A DNA stretch of 64,000 nucleotides, taken from contig NC_053392.1 in the NCBI RefSeq assembly GCF_905171765.1, forward strand, positions 410,492,299 to 410,556,298. Reading direction: 5' to 3'. This stretch comes from Bufo bufo (lineage: Eukaryota > Chordata > Amphibia > Anura > Bufonidae). Position 1 is the stretch's first letter, and each line of letters starts with the position of its first letter. A program made the position numbers and the translations under genes. Below, piece after piece: positions 46,500-58,148 of the stretch. Under the pieces are notes generated by a model. It saw only the letters and a program-made list of their open reading frames with translations. It was not told the DNA's origin and searched no databases.

Positions 46500-48030
46500 A
46501 TGACGCCATTACCATGTAATCAACAAACCACTGCCTCAGTAGGAGAAACAAGCAGAAATATCCATTCTTCTCCAAAAGCAAGTATTGATTCCGTTTCCAG
46601 ATCACCAACAAAAAAGGGGATTCTATTCTCTAATATTTCTGATCAAGAAACCGGAGGGTTCATTCAGACTCATTATAAATCTATGGGAAATGAACAAATA
46701 TTCAACTTACAAAAAGTTCAAGATGGAAACAATCAAGTCAACCATAAACCTCCTTCCTCAGCGTTGCTATATGGTAACTATGGATTAACAAGATGCCTAT
46801 TATCATGTGCCAATTCTCAGAAAACATCAGAAATACCTGAGAATTGCTGTTTACATAGGGACCCGCCTTTGTCATTTCCAATTCCAGGCCCTTCCCTTTG
46901 GACTATCCTCTGCTCCAAGAATCTTCTCAAAGGTAATATCCGAGGTGACAAGTTACCTCCATTTACAGGGGATTCTCATAATACCCTATCTAGACGACTT
47001 CCTATTAGCAGCCAAAACAGAAGACAAGCTGCTACTTCATCTAGCCCAAGTAAAGGAAGTCTTCCTTTCTGTAGGATGAATTATAAATCACAAAAAAATC
47101 TGATTTCATCCCAAGTCAGCAAAAATTCTTCTTAGGAGTTCTCCTGGATTCATGCCTTCAGATATCCTTCCTCCCAGAAGAAAAGCAGTTGACCATATAT
47201 CAAAAGATCTCTTAATTTTGCAAGTTAAAAACGTCCACCATCAGAGACATCAGGACGGTTTTAGCTCACCTAACATCCTCTATACCCGCAGTTAGATGGA
47301 AGCAGAGCCATACAAGGGTTCTGCAATCCTTTCTTTTAGATTACTGGGATGGTACTCAAACCTCCTTATAAAGAAAGGTAGGCCTTCCTGTCAAGGGTAT
47401 TACAGTCCTTAGTTTGGTGGAAAATAAGAAAAAACTTGCAGACAGGAGTCTGCTAGCATCAGAAAAATCTGCTAGTAGTCATTACAGATGCCAACAACAG
47501 AGGCTGGGGTGGTCATGCGGCAGACCTGATGGTTCAAGGAGTTTGGAACAACTCCATGGCGACTGCCTCATCAAATCAAAAGGAACTTTCGGCAGTTTTC
47601 GAAGTTCTTCTAGCACTCCATTCAAAGATGCCTCTACGCCATGTAAAAATCTTATCCGACAACACAACCACGGTTGCATACATAAACAGACAGGGCAGCA
47701 CTCGGAACAAGTTTCTAGCTGCAATAGCAAAAAGGATTTTTCTATGGGCAGAAAAACATCTGACTTCCTTATCAGAGGTCCATTTAAAGGGAAGCAAAAA
47801 ATTCATGGCCGATTTCTTAAGCAGGCAGACAATAGAGAAAGGAGATTGGGCCTCGAGTCCCGACGTATTCCAACTGATCACAGCAAAATGGGGCATTCCA
47901 ATCCTGGACTTATTTGCAGATTGGGGCAACAGGAAGGTACAGATATTTTGTTCTCTGTCCCGACAGGTCCAGCCAGAGATTCTAGATGCCCTATCTCGCC
48001 TATGGCCAAAGGGGCTGCTTTCAGATTAAT
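46500..48030 (+). pseudogene. DIRS reverse transcriptase and RNase H, broken
   Basis: RT pieces: LKKPEG-type start (about 46640; here LIKKPEGSFRLIINL), MVTMDxxDAYYHVP (about 46770-46810), FQFQALPFGLSSAPRIF (about 46880-46925) and YLDD (about 46984-46995). RNase H pieces: NQKELSAVFEVLLAL (about 47575-47620), ILSDNTTTVAYIN (about 47650-47690) and LKGSKKFMADFLSR (about 47785-47825). Frameshifts fall near 46790, 47080-47130 and 47480. The downstream stretch (ITAKWGIPILDLFADWGNRK, about 47875-47935) is typical of the region between RNase H and recombinase. Confidence 0.8.
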
Positions 48031-48089
48031 TTCGAGAACCCTAATGAAAGTGGCAGAAGAACAGGCGCAGGTAATTATGATCACTCCTT

Positions 48090-48739
48090 ATTGGCCAAGA
48101 AGAGCCTGGTTTTCCCTACTTCTCAATCTGTCAGGAGGGGAATACTGGACTCTCCCAGCACTTCCAGATCTTTTATTTCAGGGTCCGATTTACTACCCCA
48201 GAGTCTCTCAACTCAAATTGACGGCTTGGAGATTGAACACCTAGCTTTAAAAGGAAAGGTCCTCTCGGATCCAGTAATCTCCACTATACTAAAAGGTAGG
48301 AAAGCCATGACATCAAAAATTTATCTTAGAACCTGGAAGACCTTTCTTGCCTTTACGAAGAGCAAAGATTGTCAAAATTCCCTTCCAAATGTATCCATTA
48401 TTTTGGATTTCCTACACTTGGGGTTGAACAAGGGTCTCAAACTCTCTACCCTCAAAGTGCAGATATCGGCCTTGAGTATTTTTCTGGATGCAAAATTGGC
48501 AGAATAACCTTTAGTCAAGCAATTCTTTAAAGGTGCAGTCAGAATCTCACCAACCATACGCTCTACAATTCCTACGTTGGACTTAAATTTAGTTCTTACA
48601 GTCTTAATGGAGTCGCCATTCGAACCCATTGATAGTATCTCCATAAAGCTTTTATCACATAAGACCACCTTTCTTCTAGCTATAACAACTGCTAGAAGGG
48701 TGGATGAGATCCAGGCCTTCACTTGTCGTGCACCGTATT
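48090..48739 (+). pseudogene. DIRS tyrosine recombinase, truncated
   Basis: The N-terminal core-binding part reads SKIYLRTWKTFLAFTKSKD (about 48310-48370), then LKLSTLKVQISALSIFLD. TAA at 48505 interrupts, and the frame resumes with TFLLAITTARRVDEIQAF (about 48665-48720), which holds the first catalytic Arg. The rest of the catalytic domain, including the Tyr nucleophile, is lost where the LINE tail begins. Confidence 0.75.
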
Positions 48740-49536
48740 TTTTTTAAAGAACATTTTATTTATTTTCTGAAAAATGCATCTTTAAAAGCAAAGCATGATT
48801 CACACTGCATTTAAGTACAAAAGAAGAATCAACATGGTTACATGTTTTTGAATCATTCTTGCACAAAAGAAGAGAGTGACATATTTTGCTTCATATAACA
48901 GTAATCTCTGTCCAAAATAAAATAACTCCCCCCCCCCCCCCCCCCCTATCTGGATGCGTACCCGTCCCAGATAATACTGCTCAGGTTATAAAGACTGCTA
49001 AAGACTCCCTTTCATGATGACTAGTTTACTTTCAAGTTGCCCAACTTCCCTTTCGAGTCAGTAAGTAGGTACCAATCTGTGTACTGGAAATTTTTCTGAA
49101 ATAATTTTCTGAATTTCAGCTTCCGGTAGCTGCTTACTAATATATACCTTCCACTTATCAAAAAAATGTGACGTTTTACACGACTTTAGTTTTTCTGTTT
49201 CTAATTGATCCATCAATAGGAAGTATCTCATTTGTAATTGAACTTCTGCAATTGAGGGAGCTTTCGGTTGTAACCATGAGTTCAATAAACATCTGAGTGC
49301 CACCAGTAAGGCACCATCTACCAACCTAGGTACTACCAACTTATCTGGGAAGTCGTGAAACAGAACTACCAGAGGTTCTAATGGTAGGTCTAACTGCCAT
49401 ATTTTCTTTATCCAGGCAAGAGTTTCTTTCCAGAATAAGCCTACTTGTGGACACTCCCAGATACAATGATCCAATCCCGCTCTGGATAAATGGCATTTAG
49501 GGCATTTCGTTATCCTGTCAGGTAGGCTATTCTTGA
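48740..49536 (-). mobile_element. 5'-truncated LINE, 3' end of an L1-like ORF2
   Basis: On the minus strand about 160 codons (49535 to 49058) end in TAG. They begin SLFKNSLPDRITKCPKCHLS and hold a C-terminal Cys/His motif (CPKC, then DHCIWECPQVGLFW) typical of L1/Tx1-group ORF2 ends. The 3' UTR follows to an A8 tract (48741-48748), with AATAAA nearby. The RT is missing. A C19 tract (about 48930-48948) lies in the UTR. The group assignment is tentative; a LINE origin is well supported. Confidence 0.72.
48929..48948. repeat. Poly(C) tract
   Basis: About 19 consecutive C on the plus strand within the LINE 3' UTR. Length is likely variable and prone to sequencing error. Confidence 0.9.
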
Positions 49537-49790
49537 ATAGGGATGTCACGAACATAAACGTTTCCGTTCGCGAACGCGAATTTCTGCAAATGTTTGCGAA
49601 CGGGCGAACCGGGCGAACCGCCATAGACTTCAATAGGCAGGCGAATTTTAAAACCCACAGGGACTCTTTCTAGCCACAGTAGTGATGGAAAAATTGTTTC
49701 AAGGGGACTAACACCTGGACTGTGGCATGCCGGAGGGGGATCCATGGCAAAACTCTCATGGAAAATTACATAGTTGACGCAGAGTTGGAT

Positions 49791-50208
49791 TTTAATCCAT
49801 AAAGGGCATAAATCACCCAACAATCCAATTTTTTTTTGAACAACGTGGTTTAAAACATCTAGTGTGTGTATACGATCAGGTATGATGTTGTATCGATCAG
49901 GTAGTGTAAGGGTTACGCCCGCTTCATAGACATTGACAGACCAAACTCCCCTTTTAATGCACCGCAAACAGTCCATTTGCCCAACCGCAAACTCCCGATT
50001 TGTACAAGGTTGGATACCAAGCTAGCCATGTCCCGTTGATGTCATTGAAGGTTTCTTCCTCCACCTAGCCAAGTACAACACCAAGGGTCCCGGAAAGGTG
50101 AATTGAATTGATTTTTCGAATGGGGAGATGGCTAAAAAAACGCTGGCTCCCTCCCCTTTGTTTGAATCCACGCCACGGTCACTGCGTCTGCGCCGTGCAA
50201 TTTACTGT
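49791..50208 (-). other. hAT-E 3' region with a captured transposase fragment
   Basis: No open gene. 50007-50095 (AAGGTTGGATACC..CACCAAGGGTCCC) is a shortened, diverged copy of 52598-52695 inside the hAT-E transposase. The stretch from 50100 begins the 180-bp unit also seen at 50920-51240. Confidence 0.6.
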
Positions 50209-50907
50209 TGTAAGGAAATTATGTCTATATCCACACACGTTCACATATATATGTAATAATTCAGCCTTATATGCTTGTATTAAATATGCAGAGTTCTTCT
50301 TTAAAGGAAATATTTTATACTCTTATAACAGCAAGGTCTAGTAACACAAGCTAAACAGGAAATGAGGTCTAGCAACACGAGCTAAGAGGAAATGGCTGTC
50401 GGTAGCTTAAAACCGCATGGCTAGAAAGAGATATGCATGCTTTAGCAAAAAGATACATTTTACATTAATACGGGTTGTAGATATAAGCATTTTTGTATCT
50501 TGACGTTCACCTTTGGTTTAGATAAGTGAAGGACGTTTTTTATCAGGTATATGTTGGTACAAAATAAACGAAGATAATTCCGCGAAATATCTGAACAAAG
50601 CTAAAGTCAACAAAGATTATGGTTAGATATCTTAATTCCAAGAATTATAAATGCATCACATATGTACCTTGTTTCTTGGAATTTATCATGACTTTTTTAC
50701 TAAGGTTGTATAAAGGTGAGATTGATAAATTCGTTACCTGATTGGATTAAGCTTAGGGGAGGTATATGATAATCTTGTGGTTTGCATCTATAAATTGTGT
50801 GCGATGTCAAAATAAAGTTACAACCATTTTAAACCTATCAACGTGTATTGGTCTTTAGTGGTTGCCCGGCCGGAGGTTCACCCACAGACAAACCAGGGGC
50901 CCTTTCA
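50209..50907 (+). mobile_element. Solo LTR (699 bp) of the retrovirus at 1-5936
   Basis: Starts TGTAAGGAAA and ends GGGCCCTTTCA like the 3' LTR at 5157-5936. It is flanked by ACTGT on both sides (50204-50208 and 50908-50912), a 5-bp TSD. AATAAA is at 50811-50816. Recombination between two LTRs of a provirus would leave this structure. It interrupts hAT-E's 180-bp repeats. Confidence 0.95.
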
Positions 50908-51260
50908 ACTGTCACACCCGATATGAGTGGTATTTTCTGTAGTACTATTCTCATCAGTTTAATCCCTGTTACGTCCCATATCAGGGTGGGATTGCCTTTT
51001 GTGAAAAAAAATTTAGGCCGGGTACCTTCGACTGCCTTCACAGTAACAGACCAAACTCTGATACACCAAACTGAATTGATTTTAGGAACCGGGAGATGGA
51101 AAAAGCAGCTTGGTCGGTCCTCTTACTCCCAAGTTGGGGCACTGCGCATGCACGGAGCAATGTGCTGTGATACCCTAGTACTATTCCTATCAGTTTAATC
51201 CCTGTTACGTCCCCTATCCGGGGACGTGTGTCGAATTGATTAACCATTGTCGAATTAACG
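50908..51260 (-). repeat. About 180-bp repeat units, 3' side of hAT-E
   Basis: Two copies of ATCAGTTTAATCCCTGTTACGTCCC occur at about 50954 and 51188. Between them lies GAATTGATTTTAGGAACCGGG, matching 50105-50125. The inverse units lie at 41941-42247 in hAT-D. 50990-51035 resembles transposase sequence at 53908-53955. Confidence 0.75.
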
Positions 51261-51903
51261 AACCATTACGACATCCTGGAATAATTTAGTTCTGAGCTTT
51301 GTACTTGCTTTGTATTGGAATTGATGGGGATTTTTTAAATTGTCTGCATTATTTCTAATAAACTATTGAGAGACTTTATTATGATTTTTTTATTTTATGT
51401 ATTAAAAACCCACCCATACAACTTAAAAAAAATAAATAAAATTTAAGTTTTTTCTATGAAAAATTATCCAGCCGATCGCTTTTGGTCTGGTCATAATGAA
51501 GCAACGGCCTTATCATCTGGGGTGTGGCAACATTGCCAACACACTCATAGTGGTGATGATCGCTTCATAGTGATACGCAAGCCCCTTCACCACAACAAGG
51601 CAACGATCACGAAGGGGAATGGACACTTGTATGCGCCTTTTTTTTTTGTTTTGTTTTTGCAGCTACAGTGCAGCACCAGAGGCCAGAAAAATTAGGCATG
51701 TACACATGCCTGAAAAATAATGTTATAGTTGCAGCCGCTGTTGTAGCAGCGGCCGGAAAAATTTATGTTTTCAAGGCAGAAAGGTGACTAAAACATTGCG
51801 GCTTGAACCCTAGTTGGTGGCGGAGAATTCACGAAAGTCATCCGGTATGCAGACATTAAATACAGGACCATTTTGAGGCCAAGGCATGTCATCAGGCCTT
51901 TTG
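51260..51903 (-). other. 3' flank of the hAT-E transposase
   Basis: Non-coding. TAATAAACTATTGAGAGAC (about 51356) and an A-rich region (51420-51450) precede sequence shared with hAT-D's 3' flank (51465-51720, inverse of 40120-40290 and 41581-41690). No ORF is supported. Confidence 0.6.
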
Positions 51904-54900
51904 TTAGTCAAACGTATCCGCCACTGTCAGTCCCTTCGGGATCCATGCCTCATTCATCTTAATGAAGGTGAGGTAATCAACACTTTTTTGACCGAGGAGA
52001 CTTCTTTTGTCAGTGACAATGCCTCCTGCTGCACTGAAGGTCCTTTCTGACAGGACACTTGAAGCGGGGCAGGCCAGAAGTTCTATCGCAAACTGGGATA
52101 GCTCAGGCCACAGGTCAAGCCTGCACACCCAGTAGTCAAGGGGTTCATCGCTCCTCAGAGTGTCGATATCTGCAGTTAAGGCGAGGTAGTCTGCTACCTG
52201 TCGGTCGAGTCGTTCTCTAAGGCTGGATCCCGAAGGGCTGTGGCGATGTGTAGGACTGAAAAAGCTCTGCATGTCCTCCATCAACAACACATCTGGAAAG
52301 CGTCCTGTCCTTGTGGCCGTGGTCGTGGTAGGAGGAGGATTACTTTCACACCTTCCCCTGTTAGATTCCCGTTGTGCTGTGACATCCCCCTTATAAGCTG
52401 TGTAAAGCATATTTTTTAGTTTTGTTTTGAACTGCTGCATCCTTTCTGACTTTCGGTAAATTGGTAACATTTCCGCCACTTTCTGCTTATACCGGGGGTC
52501 TAGTAACGTGGCCACCCAGTACAGGTCGTTCTCCTTCATCCTTTTTATACGAGGGTCCCTCAACAGACATGACAGCATGAAAGACCCCATTTCCCAAGGT
52601 TGGATGCCGAGCTACTCATTTCCCGTTCCTCGTCCTCACTGATGTCATTGACGGTCTGTTCTTCACCCCAGCCACGTACAACACCACGGGTCCCAGATAG
52701 GTGACAACAACGAGCACCCTGGGATGCCTGCTGTGGTTGGTCTTCCTCCTCCTCAAAGCCACATTCCTCCTCTGACTCCTCTTCCTCATACTCCTCTTGC
52801 AGCGTTGCCACAGGTCCGGCAAGCGATGATGACAAGGCTGTTTCTGGTGGTGCTGGTGACCACAACTCTTCCTCTTCACGCTCATCTACAGCCTGATCCA
52901 GCACTCTTCGCAGGGCACGCTCCAGGAAGAAAACAAATGGGATGAGGTCGCTGATGGTGCCTTCGGTGCGACTGACTAGGTTTGTCACCTCCTCAAAAGG
53001 ACGCATGAGCCTACAGGCATTGCGCATGAGCGTCCAGTAATGTGGCAAAAAGAATTCCCAGCTCCGCAGAGGCTGTCCTAGCACCCCGGTCATACAAATA
53101 CTCGTTGACGGCTTTTTCTTGTTGGAGCAGGTGGTCGAACATTAGGAGTGTTGAATTCCAACGTGTCGGGCTGTCGCAAATCAAGCGCCTCACTGGCATG
53201 TTGTTTCGGTGCTGAATGCCTGAAAAGTGCGCCATGGCCATGTAGGAACGCCTGAAATGGCCACACACCTTCCTGGCCTGCTTGAGGACGTCCTGTAAGC
53301 CTGGGTACTTAGACACAAAGCGTTGTACGATGAGATTCAACACATGTGCCATGCACGACACATGTGACAACTTGCCCAAATTCAATGCCGCCAACAAATT
53401 GCTTCCATTGTCACACACCACTTTGCCGATCTCCAGTTGGTGCGGGGTCAGCCACTGATCCACCTGTGCGTTCAGGGCGGACAGGAGTGCTGGTCCGGTG
53501 TGGCTCTCTGCTTTCAGGCAAGTCAACCCCAAGACAGCGTGACACTGTCGTATCTGGGATGTGGAATAGCCCCTGGGGAGTTGGGGGGATTCAGTTGATG
53601 TGCAGCCAGACACCGCAGCAGAAGAGGACTCAGTCGAGGAGGTTATGGAAGAGGATGGAGTAGGAGGAGTAGAGGAGGTGGCAGTAGGCCTGCCTGCAAG
53701 TCATGGCGGTGTCACCAACTCCGCTGCAGAGCCACGCATTCCATGCTTGTCAGCTGTCAGCAGGTTGACCCAATGCGCAGTGTAGGTGATATACCTGCCC
53801 TGACCGTGCTTTGCAGACCAGGTATCAGTGGTCAGATGGACCCTTGCCCCAACACTGTATGCCAGATATGCCATGACTTCCTTTTCAATCACTGAGTAGA
53901 GGTTTGGGATTGCCTTTTTTGAAAAAAAAAAATTTGTCCGGGTACCTTCCACTGTGGTGTCCCAATAGCGACAAATTTTTTTTAATGCCTCAGACTCCAC
54001 CAGCTGGTATGGTAAAAGCTGGCGGTCTAAGAGTTCCGTCAAGCCAGCTATCAGACGCCGGGCAAGGGGGTGACTCTGTGACATTGGCTTCCTACGCTCA
54101 AACATTTCCTTTACAGACACCTGACTGTGGGCAGATGAGATGGAACTGCTGAAGGTGAGAGGCGAAGTGGCGGGTGGTTGAGAGGGGGCAAGGAGGACAG
54201 CAGTGGTTGACGTGGCTGAAGATGCTGGACCAGGAGGAGGATGGTGGCTTTGAGCTTGTGTGCTGCTTCTACTCGTCATCATGTGTTGATCCCATAGGCG
54301 TTTGTGATGTGCGATCATGTGCCTTCGCAAAGCAGTTGTACCTAGGTGGGTGTTGGATTTCCCACGACTCAGTTTCTTTTGGCACAGGTTGCAAATGGCA
54401 TCGCTGTTGTCAGAGGCAGACACACAAAAAAAATTCCACACTGCTGAGCTTTGCAATGATGGCATTCTGGTGGTGGCAACAGCATGTGTTGATTGGCGTG
54501 CTGTCTGGCTGACCCCGGGTGCCGATACATGCTGTCTGACTGTGCCACTAGTTCCTTGCGACGACCTCCCCCTGCTTCCAACTCGTCTCCTCCTTCTCTC
54601 TGTCTCCCCTTCTGAACTTTCCCCCTCTTCTTCTTTTCTTCGAGCAGGCACCCACGTGGCATCCACGGACACATCGTCATCATCAACCACTTCACTTGTA
54701 TCTGACACCTCAGCAAAGGAAGCAGCAGCGGGTACAACATCATCATCATCATCATCACACTGTACGTCCATGTGTGTAATGCTGCCTGACTGAGACATAT
54801 CCCTGTTATCTCCATCCTCTGGCAATAATGGTTGCGCATCACTAATTTCATCCAACTGATGTGTAAATAACTCCTCTGAGGGATCAAGTGAAGCGGCTGA

Positions 54901-55190
54901 GGTGGCTCTGGTGGTAGTGGTGGTGGTGGCGGCGGGCGGGAGAGTGGTAACTTGAGAGCAGGTGACCAAAGCTGAGCTGGAGGAGGATGGTGCGTCAAGG
55001 TTCTTAGTGGAAGCTGTTTAAGATTGGGTGTCCTGTGTAAGCCAGTCAACTATTTGCTCAGAATTTTTTGGGTTCAGGGTACGTGGCCTCTGAACACCGG
55101 GCATTATTCCAGGACCAGTGGAAATCACAGCACCACGAACACGATGGCCCCTGCGGCATGGGCTGCCTCTGCCTGTTATTTTTTATTAGA
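51904..55190 (-). pseudogene. hAT-E transposase, lost start codon and several frameshifts
   Basis: The start homologous to hAT-D reads ATA instead of ATG (about 55187). A frame change lies near 54970-55020. From 54969 to 53701 it is open, with the BED finger (ICNLCQKKLSRG, then RRHMIAHH, about 54300-54400) and VHLTTDTWSAKHGQG (about 53805-53850). Frameshifts near 54000 (an A/T-rich KKxx region) and a TGA at about 53701 follow. Then come VVCDNGSNLLAALNL (about 53380-53425), AHVLNLIVQRFV, and a break at about 53050. An acidic region follows, a further break near 52580, and the dimerisation domain (SQFAIELLACPASSVLSERT, about 52045-52105). It closely parallels hAT-D but is broken in different places. 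Confidence 0.88.
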
Positions 55191-55199
55191 TAAGTGTTA

Positions 55200-56425
55200 C
55201 TATGAGTGCAAGGTACTGTGCCACCCTATATAAGTGGTGGGCAGTGGGCACAGTACAGTCTGTGTGGGCCTGACACACACTGGCTTGCAACTGTGATTAT
55301 ATCACAGACAAATATTAAATAGAATTTTTATTTATCTGCGAGGTATTTGTGAGTGAGTGACACCCTGTAACGGTATAAGTGGAGGCCTAGCCAGTGGCCA
55401 CAATACAGTCTGTGTGGACCTGACACACACTGGCTTGCAACTGTGATTATATCACAGAAAAATATTAAATAGAATTTTTTTTTGTATCTGCGAGGTATTT
55501 GTGAGTGAGTGACACCCTGTAACGGTATAAGTGGAGGCCTAGCCACTAGCCAGTGGCCACAATACAGTCTGTGTGGGCCTGACACACACTGGCTTGCAAC
55601 TGTGATTATATCACAGAAAAATATTAAATAGAATTTTTTTTGTATCTGCGAGGTATTTGTGAGTGAGTGACACTCTGTAACAGTATAAGTGGAGGCCTAA
55701 CCACTAGCCAGTGGCCACAATACAGTCTGTGTGGGCCTGACACACACTGGCTTGCAACTGTGATTATATCATAGAAAAATATTGAATAGAATTTTTATTT
55801 ATCTGCGAGGTATTTGTGAGTGACACCCTGTAACGGTATAAGTGGTGGCCTAGCCACTAGCCACAATACAGTCTGTGTGGGCCTGACACACACGGGCTTG
55901 CAAATGTGATTAGATCACAGAAAAATATTAAATAGAATTTTTATTCATCTGCGAGGTATTTATGAGTGAGTGACACCCTGTAACGGTATAAGTGGAGGCC
56001 TAGCCAGTGGCCACAATACAGTCTGTGTGGGCCTGACACACACTGGCTTGCAACTGTGATTATATCACAGAAAAATATTAAAATAGAATTTTTATTTATC
56101 TGCGAGGTATTTGGGAGTGAGTGACACCCTGCAACGGTATAAGTGGAGGCCTAGCCACTAGCCAGTGGCCACAATACAGTCTGTGTGGGCCTGACACACA
56201 CGGGCTTGCAACTGTGATTATATCACAGAAAAATATTAAATAGAATTTTTATTTATCTGCGAGGTATTTGTGAGTGAGTGACACCCTGTAACGGTATAAG
56301 TGGTGGCCTAGCCACTAGCCACAATACAGTCTGTGTGGGCCTGACACACACGGGCTTGCAAATGTGATTAGATCACAGAAAAATATTAAATAGAATTTTT
56401 TTTATCTGAAAGGTATTTGAGTGAT
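55200..56425 (-). repeat. About 150-bp tandem array (8 copies), 5' side of hAT-E
   Basis: GTCTGTGTGGGCCTGACACAC recurs at about 55259, 55409, 55567, 55725, 55871, 56021, 56179 and 56329, so periods are 146-158 bp. The unit includes GTGATTATATCACAGA, TATTAAATAGAATTTTTATT and GTAACGGTATAAGTGG. Some units carry an extra CCACTAGCCAGT. The sister element hAT-D has a quite different 5' array. Confidence 0.93.
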
Positions 56426-56511
56426 AAATTTAGAGACTCCAGCCAAGTATGTGTAAAGTACAATTCTGTTTATTTAGCAAACAAGGTAATTGCTACGGCA
56501 AGGTAAATAGT

Positions 56512-56541
56512 GACGTTTCGGCACATCCGTGCCTTCATCAG
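56512..56541 (-). ncRNA. Hammerhead-like motif in the Penelope tail
   Basis: Minus strand reads CTGATGA, an extra A, GGCAC, GGAT, GTGCC, GAA, ACGT, C. Stem II is a 5-bp perfect hairpin and stem III is the palindrome ACGT, as in minimal Penelope hammerheads. Stem I is weak (AGT with ACT, 3 bp). The extra A between CTGATGA and stem II is not in the canonical core, so cleavage is doubtful. The location in a Penelope tail fits known biology. Confidence 0.55.
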
Positions 56542-57139
56542 ACTGCAGCAAAAAAGGGAGATAAATCAATAAATCAATGTACAGTGAATGTATCAGGTAT
56601 TTATATCAGCATACATGATAGCGACTGTATTCTATATGCATCTGTTTATCTTAGATTTACAAACACATAAATGCAGGGATAAAAATGATAATACTTAGAG
56701 AATAATAAAAAATAATAAAAAAGCAAAAAAAGTGCATGGACGGATTTTGCAGCTGCAGTTCAAGGCTGTAAACAAGGTCTATATTGGCAAGGACACAGTC
56801 ATTAAATAGTCATCCTCCTATGAAAGAGCAGTCATATCTGAGGTGAATTAAGTAAATAATCACAATGGAAAACAATACTAATATTATAATGCCAGGTGGC
56901 AGTGTTTTGCATATATCCATCAACAGGTAAAAGGTTCAGAATGATTTCATAGAGATTACTGGTAAATACTATTACTGTCTATGAGCTAGCAGGTGGGTAC
57001 AGAAAATGATGGTCCAGATACTCAGGAGTGACTTACCTAGTGCCGCTTGTAGTGCAGAAGATCTCAGGTGTGGACGCAGTAGAGGGAGAGACATGCGGTT
57101 GTACCGCTGAAGAGAGCAGGCGCCATGTCTGGGGTCATT

Positions 57140-57165
57140 TGTGTGGGGATTTAAATACCCGCACG
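57140..57165 (-). promoter_or_regulatory. TATA-like box in the Penelope pseudo-LTR
   Basis: Minus strand GGGTATTTAAATCCCC lies within a GC-rich stretch (57130-57300) carrying GGCGGGAA and CACGTGACGCAC words. The position upstream of the hammerhead-like motif fits a Penelope promoter. Function is inferred. Confidence 0.45.
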
Positions 57166-57299
57166 CCTTCCCGCCGTTTCTCGCATCTCCCGAACCGGAA
57201 GTGCGTCACGTGGAACGCAAGCTAAAGCCACCATGCGTTCCACCGACAGGAAGTGTCTGGGTGGAGCGCAGGGCGGTCCCGCAGAGTCATTGCGATAAG

Positions 57300-58148
57300 T
57301 GGAATACATAAAACAAAGTGATACAGGCTGAGACGGAAATATTAGGAAAGTATATATGGGATTGGCCTTTACTTTAACGAAATCTATATAGTACTATGAG
57401 AGTGGATAATGCGTTCCAACAGACGGAAGTATATGGGGAATGTCAGTGATAGGATACAGTATGGGATAACTGAGTGCCTAGGCTATTCTGCACTATAGGG
57501 GAAGAGAAGATATTTTAGGACTAATAAGGAAGAGATTGGATATAATATTATATAGGTAAAAAGGGAGAAATAAAGTACTACAGAAAGTGTCCGTGACTAT
57601 GTATTTTGTATATCAGCACTATAGGTATAGTTATGAGGGCAGGATTTGTTTTGTAAATAGGGAAATTAGATCGCGGTATCTTATAGTACTAAGTTCCAAA
57701 GTGTGGTCACTAGGAGTATTGGTTGGAATGAATTCCAGAGTATGGTCACTTGGAGTATTGGTTGGAATGAATTCCAGAGTATGGTCACTTGGAGTATAGG
57801 TTGGAATGGAATCAGTAAGTATAGTCTTGGAGGCGGAGACTGTATAATATATGGAGAGATGATATATTGGTAGCGGCAGAGGGGGATATCTACAAAGTTG
57901 AGTAAAATACTGAGAGTTGCGTGGGGGAGGACAAGATACTGTAATGGAACTGGAATAGGAATGTGAGTTAGTAACATGTAACATAAACACAATACGCCAA
58001 GACTTAGTGACTAGTGACATGGTATGATTACACGTAGGACAAGAAATAACAAACCACATAAAAGGATACATTCTGCGGCACTAGAGTAGTCCTGGAGAGT
58101 CAATGGGCCTGTGAAGAAAAATGGGATTGGTTAATAAATGCATATGCC
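57300..58148 (-). other. 3' non-coding tail of the minus Penelope copy
   Basis: 57405-58148 is mirrored at 61445-62160 in the plus copy. A 39-bp unit (GGTCACTTGGAGTATTGGTTGGAATGAATTCCAGAGTAT) is repeated about three times at 57700-57800; the plus copy has fewer units. Short ORFs through it are repeats of that unit. Confidence 0.75.

Larger units (their letters stand above)
44398..48739 (+). mobile_element. DIRS-like tyrosine-recombinase retrotransposon, decayed and 3'-truncated
   Basis: The order gag, RT, RNase H, then tyrosine recombinase (not a DDE integrase) identifies a DIRS-like element on the plus strand. A 5' leader (about 44690-45070) follows an inverted pair, GGACAGGAAACACTGG (44602) and CCAGTGTTGTTTCCTGTCC (44664). 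The recombinase is cut at about 48739 by the LINE, and no 3' terminal or internal complementary region is seen. Stops and frameshifts are frequent. 44398-44660 may belong to another DIRS fragment. Confidence 0.8.
49537..56436 (-). mobile_element. hAT-E, same family as hAT-D in the opposite orientation
   Basis: 3' end at 49537 (TAGGGATGTCACGAAC), then the segment shared with 44130-44397, repeat units, a solo LTR, the 3' flank (51440-51903), transposase (51904-55190) and a 150-bp array (55200-56420). The 5' end is lost where the Penelope copy begins at about 56437. Between 49990-50090 and 50990-51040 there are short pieces matching its own transposase (near 52600-52690 and 53908-53955). This suggests the 3' region includes a deletion derivative or captured fragments. 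Confidence 0.68.

Noticed and set aside
57587..57799. 70-codon ORF with repeated RVWSLGVLVGMNS
   Set aside because: It reads through a 39-bp direct repeat in the Penelope 3' tail; the mirror copy has a different unit number. Not a protein signal.
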